Of a stretch of DNA of 9,535 nt, positions 1-5,922 are shown piece after piece. The notes below the pieces were generated by a model. That model did not search any database and was not told the DNA's origin. It worked only from the letters and a program-made list of their open reading frames with translations. Position numbers and translations under genes: made by a program. How positions within the stretch are numbered: position 1 is the first letter of the stretch; every line of letters begins with the position of its first letter. Origin of the DNA: an uncultured Eubacteriales bacterium. GTDB lineage: Bacteria > Bacillota > Clostridia > Christensenellales > UBA1242. Location: assembly GCA_902796285.1 (NCBI GenBank), contig CADBOH010000105.1, positions 1 through 9,535 on the forward strand. Direction: 5' to 3'.

Positions 1-3000
1 AGCGCTTGTTGTTTGATAGTTATCATTTGCAAGGCCAAATGTTGCTGGCAAATCTATTGTTAGTGTTGTATCGCTTGGCAATGCTTTTGGTGTGTAAATG
101 TCTGTGAGAGAACTGCACCCATTAAACATATCACCTGCATTTGTCACGCCACTCATATCAAAATTTGATAAATCCAAACTTGTTAAGGCTTGACATTCTT
201 GGAACATATATCCCATATATATTAATTCCGTTGTATCAAAACTTGTCACATCAATGCATTCAAGCATTGAACATCCGTTAAACATCCCCTCCATACTTGT
301 TACTTTTGATGTGTTAAAGTCTGACACATCCAAACTTGTTAAAGCTAAGCAACCTTGGAACATGCCCTGCATACTTGTTACTTTTGATGTATTAAATCCA
401 CTCAGATTCAAACTTGTTAAGGCACGGCAAGAAGAGAACATATATGACATATCTGTGACATTTGATGTATTGAAATTTGACAAATTCAAACTTGTTAAGG
501 CGAAGCAGCCATTGAATATATCTTGCATATTTGTTACATTTGATGTATTAAATCCACTCACATCCAAACTTGTTAAGGCTTCGCAGAAAGAAAACATACC
601 ATACATATTTGTTACATTTATAGTGTCAAAGTTTGCTAGATCAATTGTCGTTATTTTTTTGAAGTAACTATATATCCATTCATCATTGATTGTGGTATTT
701 GCGTATTTATAGAAGAAATATGAACAATCTTCTGGTAAGATGATCTTGCTATCATTGATTGAGAAGATAGTGAGTGTTTCGCCTGAAATTCTTGCATAAA
801 CGCCATTGCCGATTGAAACGTCACCTTCTTGCGCAACCATGTTTGTTGCAGTTGTGATAGTTCTTACATTAAGTATATCGTTTTTGTATGTTTCTTTATA
901 GTTATCCCATAAAGTTTTATCAAGGGTTGTGGCAACTTGCTCAAAGTTTGCAGTTATCGTCTTGTTTTCTGCTGGCATTGTTTCAGGAACAGCCTCGCTC
1001 CACCCTGTAAATGTGTATCCTTCTTTTGCTGGATCTGCAGGTGGAGTAATTGTTGTGCCGTAGTTTTGTGTGATTACTTGATAGTTTTCTCCATCAACAA
1101 CAAATGTGAGTGTGTACTCATTTATTGCATAAATTGCCATATATTGTTTGTCGCCTGTTGATCCTTGGGTAATAGTAACTTCTGCAACTGGTTCGCCTTG
1201 GCCTGGGTAAATCCAACCAAGGAATGTATACCCTTCCTTAACAGGAGCATTCAATGTAAATGTTGGTGTTGATGTTGTATAATAAGTTGGGTTGTTTGCA
1301 GTACCACCATCAAGTTCATACAAGATGTAACTAAATGACGAAACGTCAGTCTTTTCAAGAGTAACCTTGTTATCCTGAGTTGACAAATAGTCAGCAAATT
1401 CCCACATAGAAGTCCCTTGAGGAGATTCTTCATCATTTTTAACTTTAAATACACCAGGAAGAGTTATTCTTGCTTGACTTTCAGTAAGTGCTTTTGGCAT
1501 AACGATTTCTTCCAAATTATCGCAAGAAATACGATCTCCTTCAGGAGACAATGCTGTAAATAACTCAGTGAAACTTGTTTTGCAGTTATAATAGATCTCG
1601 AAAAGTCTTTCATCCAAATCATAACTTTCATTTTCCTCTACTTCGCTGATACCGTCATAAATATGAGTCAAGTCAAAACTTGAAAGATCAAGGCTTGTTA
1701 AAGCATTGCAGCCGGCAAACATTAAGCTCATACATGTAACATTTGATGTATCAAATCCAGTTACATCCAATGCAGTTAAATTGTTACATTTTGCAAACAT
1801 ACGATTCATGTCTGTAACATTTGATGTATCAAAGTTATTGCCAAATGTGAGGGTTGTTAACGCCTTGTCCGCTTTAAACATTTGAGACATGTCTGTAACA
1901 TTTGATGTATCAAAATGTGATAAGTTTAAACTTGTTAAACTTTCACATTGCAAGAACATGCTACCCATATTTGTAACATTTGATGTGTTGAAGTTTGAAA
2001 TATTAAGATTTGTAAGTGCTGTTTGTTGTGCAAACATACCTGACATATCTGTTACATTTGCTGTGTTAAAGTTTGAAAGATCAAGTTCAGTCAATTTTAC
2101 TTGAGCTTCATCATCAACCACCCATCTAAAGAATGTTGCAAACATAGCTCTCATGCTTTTAACATTTGATGTATCAAAGTTTGAAAGATCCATTTCTTCA
2201 ACATTTTCAAATATATTTCTATATCCGGCAGTATATTGAGGCTCCTCTCTGAAATCTTTTACAAACATATAGAAGAAGTATGATGCATCTTCTGGAAGTA
2301 TAATCTTGCTTGCGCTTGTTGAGAAAATCCAAAGAGTATCACCATCTATTCTTGCGTAATTTCCTCCACCAAGGGCATAGTCCCCATATTCTTCATATGC
2401 GGTCATATTTGTAGCAGTTTTAATTTTTGTTACAGAGTCTGCTATATATTCAGCAGCACCAATCTTAAACATCTCCCACTTGTTGTCACTAAGCCAATTT
2501 TCTTTTGTCCATGTTGCTTTTATAGTGATATCTTGATCTAGTGGATATTCTTGATTGTCAGCAATAACAAGTTTAAAGTCAGTTTCATATACTGCGGTAT
2601 TTGAGGTGTTTTGCTCTGTAAATGTTTCAATATAATTCTCTCCAGAATCATATATCCATCCATCAAAAACATAGCCTTCTCTTGTTGGTGTTGGAAGAAC
2701 TCCATAGTTTTCACCAAAAACAACTTGTTGGCTTTCTTCGTTAAGCGTTCCGCCATTTGTATCAAACGTAACAGTATGAGTATGAGCTGTGCTAGTAAAG
2801 CTTGCAGTAAGGCTTACACTGTCAGTGCCAATAGTATTAAGCCCGCTCCATGAGTTAAAATCAACATCATAGCCATATCGTTCGTTTGGCTCTGCAGTTG
2901 CAACAACCACTCCGTTAACCAAAACATTGGTTCCGTCAACAGTAACGGCTGCATTTTTAGCAACCATATTTAAAACGCTGCCTTCAGCCCAATTGATAGT

Positions 3001-5595
3001 GCCAAAGCCTTGGTTAGGATCAACGTTAACCTCAAGGAGCACTACTCTGCTTATTTCTTGTCTGTTTTCTATGGTTGAGTTTGTGAAATACTCCATGTAA
3101 TTTATATATCCACCATAGCCATCACTAGTCCAGTATCCTGGCAAGTCGATATGATCATCACCGGTTAATAAAGGGTATCTTTGTGGTGTATAAATTGTTT
3201 GAAGAGTGTTGCACCCTGTAAAAATATCACTAACTACAACGCCATCATTTAATACAAAGCTTGAAAGATCAAGCGAAGTAAGAGCACTGCAGCCATTAAA
3301 CATTTCACTAATATCTGTCACGTAAGTAGTATCAAATTTTGTCAAATCCATTGAAACTACATTTGAAAATGCATCTGCAAAGAATTGCTTGCTATCATCG
3401 TAGAGATAAATCTTATCAGTTGTTGAATACAAAACGAGTGTTTGAGTGCCAGCATTGTCATAAATTCTTGCATAAATATTTTCACCTAACTGTGAGTCTC
3501 CAGTTTGAACTTCTTGATTAACCAAAGTGGTTACGCGCTCTACATTTGCAAGCGCAGCAGCATAATCTTCTTTAAACGCTTCCCAAAGAGTCATGTTTAA
3601 TGTTGGAGCCCACTTTGCATAAACAGTTGTATCGCCAACCTGATTTGCAGGCAAATAATATCTTGTAACATTAACGCCAAGCTCACTATCCCACTCTTGT
3701 GAAGCAAGACTGTTTTCCGTGCAATCTTGATCTAAATACCAACCAGCAAAGTGATACCCTGCTCTTGTTGGAACTTTAAGTTCTTTGGCTAAGTTTGTGT
3801 GAGTTGTTGGATAATTCCCATCAAAATTGCCAACAAAATCTGCTCCGCCTTCATTTTTATATATAATTGCGCTTGGCACAGTAAACTCTGCCCCAACAAC
3901 TATATCATAATTTGGCATAGAGAATGTCGCATTTGAAAGTGACATTTTATTTTCTGGGAATCCAACCTCATAATAGTAATATGCCTCTACATCATAGCCT
4001 GAAGCTGGTGTAGCATTGATTGTTATGGTTTCATTCTCTACATATTTTGCGTAGTCAACTGTAACAGTTCCATTTTGAATTGTGCTATCAACTGTTACGT
4101 TGTGAAGCATGTCTGCTCTATAAATAACCTGCTTTGTCCCTGCAGTTGAAACTGGGAAGTCTGTTAAAAGTGTGCCAGTTGTAGCAAAATTGTTGTTTTT
4201 TAAACTATATGTCGTTGGCAAAGTTATTGTAACATTAGTATCGCTTGGTAAAGCATTTGGCGTTTTAATTGTTTGAAGATATGTGCATCCAGCAAAAACA
4301 TCCTCGGCACTTGTCACGTTGGAAAGATCAAACCCTGATAAATCTAAAGTTTTAACCAATTCACAGCCATTAAACATGTTTGAAATATCTTCAACTCTTG
4401 ATGTGTCAAAATTGTCTAAATAAATACTTTCCAAGTTTTCAAAGGGTGCATTTGATATCGGGTCGACAAAAAAGGCATTGCAACCACTTGGTAAAACAAC
4501 TTTATTGCTATTTGTTGAAAACAGATATAGCGTATCGCCAGAAATTCTTGCATAAACATTTGTGTCAATATATGTATCGCCTTCTTCATTTTGCATATTG
4601 TTTGTTGAAATAAAGGTTGTAACATTGTTTACAATTTCACTTGAGTGATTAAACTTAAACTGAGTCCAGTTTGCATCAAATGTCTCACCGAACTGCACAA
4701 GCACACTCACATCCTGAGCTGGCATTGTAAATACATATTCATTTTCATTTTCGCCTTGTTGAGTAATTGGAACAAATGTGTCACTTCCATCCTCGCTCAT
4801 ATACCCCAAGGCTCTAACCCCATATCCCTCAGCAAGCTCAACAGTAATAGTGATTTCTTCCCCCGGCACGGCTGAATTTTTTGAAAGATAGTAAGAGCAG
4901 CCGTAATCTTTGCCATCGCCAACTTCAAACGAAATACTATGTGCCGCTAAACCAAAAGTTGCATAAACTAAAGCGTCAAAATCAGGACACTCAAAAGTTG
5001 TGCCCTCAAAATCAACACGATTGTTGCCATCTGCGTCGGTATAATATCCGCCTTTGATCTCGTAATTTTCATCTGCCGTGTCAGCAACAAGTGTTATTAC
5101 TTCACCATAGCGACCAGTTGTTGATGACAAATGATATGTGCCATGCTCTACAGTTTGTGCTGTGAGTGTGCGAGTTGTTGCCACCTCTAACTTAGCATAA
5201 AGCGTGATAGTGTCACCTTGATTGCCTTCAAGAGATGAGTCAAGTGTTGTTAACGCATCACCAGTGCAGTCTGCATTATCATACCATCCACGGAAATAGT
5301 AGCCTGCGACTTTGCCATCAACCAAGTTTGTTGTTTGCCCAAAAGTGTGCACCGTTTCAGCCTCTCCAACAAACTCGCCGACGACATTATATGCGCCATC
5401 GCCCACTTTGTATTTATATTCAATACTTGCAGTATCACCAACAGCCGCAACAGCAACTATCTGGCTACCCGCGTTATTGTAATCTTTATGTTTGACAAAT
5501 CTTGTCCCCATGGCAAGCATGCCCACAAAAGCAAATGTTGCCAAAAAGAATGATGCTCCTTTAAGAATTGATTTTGTCTTTTTCCCGTCTTTCAT
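1..5595 (-). CDS. Giant secreted BspA-like/InlB-repeat surface protein, C-terminus cut off by the window edge
   Basis: The frame is open for 1865 codons from the ATG at 5593-5595 to position 1 and continues outside the window. The start is set by a GGAGG five bases upstream. Residues 1-8 are basic (MKDGKKTK), and residues about 10-30 are hydrophobic, ending near AMG, so this is a signal peptide or N-terminal anchor. No lipobox is seen. Residues 85-137 form an InlB B-repeat, and about 140-305 are divergent InlB-like repeats ending in motifs such as FTMPAQDVSVLVQF. Four supra-modules follow, each with a YARI motif and a block of 26-residue repeats (consensus FxTSNVTxMxxMFxGCxAL, then TSLDLS). 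These match the bacterial surface 26-residue repeat family (DUF285/TIGR02167 type), an extracellular leucine-rich-like fold found in Listeria, mycoplasmas and gut bacteria. A role in adhesion is inferred from the family. No catalytic motif was seen, and any C-terminal wall anchor lies outside the window. Confidence 0.96.
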   Translation of the reverse strand, partial: MKDGKKTKSILKGASFFLATFAFVGMLAMGTRFVKHKDYNNAGSQIVAVAAVGDTASIEYKYKVGDGAYNVVGEFVGEAETVHTFGQTTNLVDGKVAGYYFRGWYDNADCTGDALTTLDSSLEGNQGDTITLYAKLEVATTRTLTAQTVEHGTYHLSSTTGRYGEVITLVADTADENYEIKGGYYTDADGNNRVDFEGTTFECPDFDALVYATFGLAAHSISFEVGDGKDYGCSYYLSKNSAVPGEEITITVELAEGYGVRALGYMSEDGSDTFVPITQQGENENEYVFTMPAQDVSVLVQFGETFDANWTQFKFNHSSEIVNNVTTFISTNNMQNEEGDTYIDTNVYARISGDTLYLFSTNSNKVVLPSGCNAFFVDPISNAPFENLESIYLDNFDTSRVEDISNMFNGCELVKTLDLSGFDLSNVTSAEDVFAGCTYLQTIKTPNALPSDTNVTITLPTTYSLKNNNFATTGTLLTDFPVSTAGTKQVIYRADMLHNVTVDSTIQNGTVTVDYAKYVENETITINATPASGYDVEAYYYYEVGFPENKMSLSNATFSMPNYDIVVGAEFTVPSAIIYKNEGGADFVGNFDGNYPTTHTNLAKELKVPTRAGYHFAGWYLDQDCTENSLASQEWDSELGVNVTRYYLPANQVGDTTVYAKWAPTLNMTLWEAFKEDYAAALANVERVTTLVNQEVQTGDSQLGENIYARIYDNAGTQTLVLYSTTDKIYLYDDSKQFFADAFSNVVSMDLTKFDTTYVTDISEMFNGCSALTSLDLSSFVLNDGVVVSDIFTGCNTLQTIYTPQRYPLLTGDDHIDLPGYWTSDGYGGYINYMEYFTNSTIENRQEISRVVLLEVNVDPNQGFGTINWAEGSVLNMVAKNAAVTVDGTNVLVNGVVVATAEPNERYGYDVDFNSWSGLNTIGTDSVSLTASFTSTAHTHTVTFDTNGGTLNEESQQVVFGENYGVLPTPTREGYVFDGWIYDSGENYIETFTEQNTSNTAVYETDFKLVIADNQEYPLDQDITIKATWTKENWLSDNKWEMFKIGAAEYIADSVTKIKTATNMTAYEEYGDYALGGGNYARIDGDTLWIFSTSASKIILPEDASYFFYMFVKDFREEPQYTAGYRNIFENVEEMDLSNFDTSNVKSMRAMFATFFRWVVDDEAQVKLTELDLSNFNTANVTDMSGMFAQQTALTNLNISNFNTSNVTNMGSMFLQCESLTSLNLSHFDTSNVTDMSQMFKADKALTTLTFGNNFDTSNVTDMNRMFAKCNNLTALDVTGFDTSNVTCMSLMFAGCNALTSLDLSSFDLTHIYDGISEVEENESYDLDERLFEIYYNCKTSFTELFTALSPEGDRISCDNLEEIVMPKALTESQARITLPGVFKVKNDEESPQGTSMWEFADYLSTQDNKVTLEKTDVSSFSYILYELDGGTANNPTYYTTSTPTFTLNAPVKEGYTFLGWIYPGQGEPVAEVTITQGSTGDKQYMAIYAINEYTLTFVVDGENYQVITQNYGTTITPPADPAKEGYTFTGWSEAVPETMPAENKTITANFEQVATTLDKTLWDNYKETYKNDILNVRTITTATNMVAQEGDVSIGNGVYARISGETLTIFSINDSKIILPEDCSYFFYKYANTTINDEWIYSYFKKITTIDLANFDTINVTNMYGMFSFCEALTSLDVSGFNTSNVTNMQDIFNGCFALTSLNLSNFNTSNVTDMSYMFSSCRALTSLNLSGFNTSKVTSMQGMFQGCLALTSLDVSDFNTSKVTSMEGMFNGCSMLECIDVTSFDTTELIYMGYMFQECQALTSLDLSNFDMSGVTNAGDMFNGCSSLTDIYTPKALPSDTTLTIDLPATFGLANDNYQTTSA
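85..630 (-). repeat. Seven tandem 78-bp units coding 26-residue surface repeats (block 4)
   Basis: Reading the minus strand from 630, seven consecutive units begin with FDTI, FNTS, FNTS, FNTS, FNTS, FDTT and FDMS. The matching codons start exactly 78 bp apart (619, 541, 463, 385, 307, 229, 151), with no indel. Most units carry the pattern NVTxMxxMFxxC followed by ALTSL. The last unit changes into a cap ending IYTPK. Nucleotide similarity between units is high, for example in the stretches that read on the plus strand as tttgatgtattaaatccact. This is coding repeat DNA inside the giant surface gene. Confidence 0.95.
940..1122 (-). other. InlB B-repeat-like domain 5 (within the giant surface CDS)
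   Basis: Residues about 1492-1552. It opens YTLTFVVDGENYQVITQNYG, has the core PAKEGYTFTGWSEAVP and ends TITANFE. The MPAENKTITANFE ending is typical of the family. It adjoins domain 4 with almost no linker, so the fourth supra-module has two such domains in front. Confidence 0.85.
1126..1329 (-). other. InlB B-repeat-like domain 4 (within the giant surface CDS)
   Basis: Residues about 1423-1490. It begins YILYELDGG, has the core PVKEGYTFLGWIYPG and ends QYMAIYA. It directly precedes a second, shorter InlB-like domain. Confidence 0.83.
1678..2178 (-). repeat. Six tandem 26-residue surface repeats (block 3), with a degenerate seventh after them
   Basis: Units start (minus strand, Phe codon) at 2178, 2070, 1992, 1914, 1833 and 1755. 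Their lengths are 108, 78, 78, 81, 78 and 78 bp. The first carries a 10-residue insertion, and the fourth has one extra Asn (GNNF). A seventh unit starts at 1677 (FDLTHIYDG) but loses the pattern and passes into an acidic segment of about 20 residues and a cap. The 20-base string gtaacatttgatgtatcaaa (plus strand) occurs exactly at 1736, 1814 and 1895. Confidence 0.93.
2503..2775 (-). other. InlB B-repeat-like domain 3 (within the giant surface CDS)
   Basis: Residues about 941-1031. It opens with TVTFDTNGGTLNEE, has the core PTREGYVFDGWIYDSG and ends ITIKATWTK, all hallmarks of the Listeria-Bacteroides repeat. It lies just before the linker and YARI motif of the third supra-module. Confidence 0.85.
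3181..3336 (-). repeat. Two 26-residue surface repeats (block 2)
   Basis: Two 78-bp units begin at 3336 (FDTTYVTDISEMFNGCSALT) and 3258 (FVLNDGVVVSDIFTGCNTLQ). The second ends in the cap IYTPQ. This block matches the longer blocks 3 and 4 but has only two units. Confidence 0.88.
3604..3867 (-). other. InlB B-repeat-like domain 2 (within the giant surface CDS)
   Basis: Residues about 577-664. The core is LKVPTRAGYHFAGWYLDQDC and the end is VYAKWAP, both typical of the Listeria-Bacteroides repeat. It follows a divergent InlB-like segment (about 3886-4107, ending MPNYDIVVGAEF) and leads directly into the linker of the second supra-module. Confidence 0.82.
4255..4410 (-). repeat. Two 26-residue surface repeats (block 1)
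   Basis: Two 78-bp units begin at 4410 (FDTSRVEDISNMFNGCELVK) and 4332 (FDLSNVTSAEDVFAGCTYLQ). The second ends in the cap IKTPN, followed by ALPSDTNVTITLP. That cap is close to the one after block 4 (ALPSDTTLTIDLP), so the two ends share ancestry. Confidence 0.88.
5185..5343 (-). other. InlB B-repeat-like domain 1 (within the giant surface CDS)
   Basis: Residues 85-137. The hallmark GYYFRGWYDNADCTG lies after a VDGKVA strand, and the domain ends ITLYAKLE. This is the Listeria-Bacteroides (Flg_new type) repeat, a small beta-grasp module of secreted surface proteins. It is the first recognisable domain after the signal sequence. Confidence 0.82.
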
Positions 5596-5600
5596 AAATT

Positions 5601-5605
5601 CCTCC
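5601..5605 (-). promoter_or_regulatory. Ribosome binding site of the giant surface gene
   Basis: GGAGG on the minus strand, five bases before the ATG at 5595. It fixes the start codon, and the residues that follow make a basic plus hydrophobic signal sequence. Confidence 0.9.
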
Positions 5606-5625
5606 AGAAATCCAAATATATAAAT

Positions 5626-5654
5626 ATGATAATTTTTTTTCAAAATTAAGTCAA
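5626..5654 (-). promoter_or_regulatory. Sigma-A-like promoter of the giant surface gene
   Basis: On the minus strand, TTGACT (5649-5654) and TATCAT (5626-5631) are separated by exactly 17 bases. Transcription would start near 5619, giving a short leader of about 24 bases. The -35 box is identical to that of the divergent gene. Confidence 0.7.
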
Positions 5655-5824
5655 ATAAAACGAGGCCCAATTTTTAACATTTAAAAAAATATTTTTAAAT
5701 TTATTTTTATCATCTGCTTGAAATATTCTTTGTATTTTTTATTTTTTTACAACCTAAAAAACAATCAAAATTAATTTTCTTTGCTTTTTTAGGGCTAAAA
5801 ATGTGTTTCTAAGAGGATTTATCC
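5655..5824. other. A/T-rich spacer between the two divergent promoters
   Basis: This 170-bp stretch has no gene that I can support. It holds long A and T runs and two perfect inverted repeats with 9-bp arms: atttaaaaa/tttttaaat at 5679-5700 (4-base centre) and cctaaaaaa/ttttttagg at 5753-5793 (23-base centre). Such A/T tracts may act as curved DNA or UP elements. This is not proven, because arms made mostly of A and T arise easily by chance. Confidence 0.5.
5753..5793. repeat. Inverted repeat with 9-bp arms in the divergent spacer
   Basis: Arms cctaaaaaa (5753-5761) and ttttttagg (5785-5793) are perfect reverse complements separated by 23 bases. The sequence lies about 30 bases upstream of the lipoprotein -35 box. 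It could be an operator or a chance match; there is no run of T in a position that would make a convincing terminator for either gene. Confidence 0.35.
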
Positions 5825-5853
5825 TTGACTTAAATCTTTTTATCTGCTATTAT
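5825..5853 (+). promoter_or_regulatory. Sigma-A-like promoter of the lipoprotein gene
   Basis: TTGACT (5825-5830) and TATTAT (5848-5853) are separated by 17 bases. Transcription would start near 5860, giving a leader of about 60 bases that includes the AAGGAG at 5911. Because the upstream in-frame ATG at 5803 precedes this promoter, it would not be in the transcript. Confidence 0.72.
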
Positions 5854-5910
5854 TTTTGTATAAATAGTTTAAAAATGAATATGGCAAAGTTTTTAATCTA
5901 TAATAAAAAT

Positions 5911-5916
5911 AAGGAG
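5911..5916 (+). promoter_or_regulatory. Ribosome binding site that decides the lipoprotein start
   Basis: AAGGAG six bases before the ATG at 5923. The in-frame ATGs at 5803, 5875 and 5881 have no comparable site. Starting at 5923 gives a clean lipoprotein signal peptide. Confidence 0.9.
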
Positions 5917-5922
5917 ATTTTT

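Noticed and set aside
85..630. A regular array that might be taken for a CRISPR
   Set aside because: The units are 78 bp with similarity spread across the unit, keep an open frame and encode a known type of 26-residue surface repeat. There are no short identical repeats with unique spacers and no cas genes.
254..667. Plus-strand open frame of 137 codons with its own 26-residue periodicity (VTFDVLN and KLVKAKQ repeating)
   Set aside because: It is the exact antisense shadow of the seven 78-bp repeats in the minus-strand surface gene. The periodicity is inherited from that gene, and there is no ribosome binding site or promoter.
1889..2104. Plus-strand open frame with VTFDV repeats
   Set aside because: Antisense shadow of repeat block 3 of the minus-strand surface gene.
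5235..5553. Several short overlapping open frames on both strands
   Set aside because: They lie inside the signal-sequence and first InlB region of the minus-strand gene, whose frame has a good start, promoter and domain matches. The shadows have none of these.
5596..5922. Possible riboswitch or small RNA in the divergent spacer
   Set aside because: The leaders predicted from the promoters are only about 24 and 60 bases, and no structured motif or terminator was seen in them.
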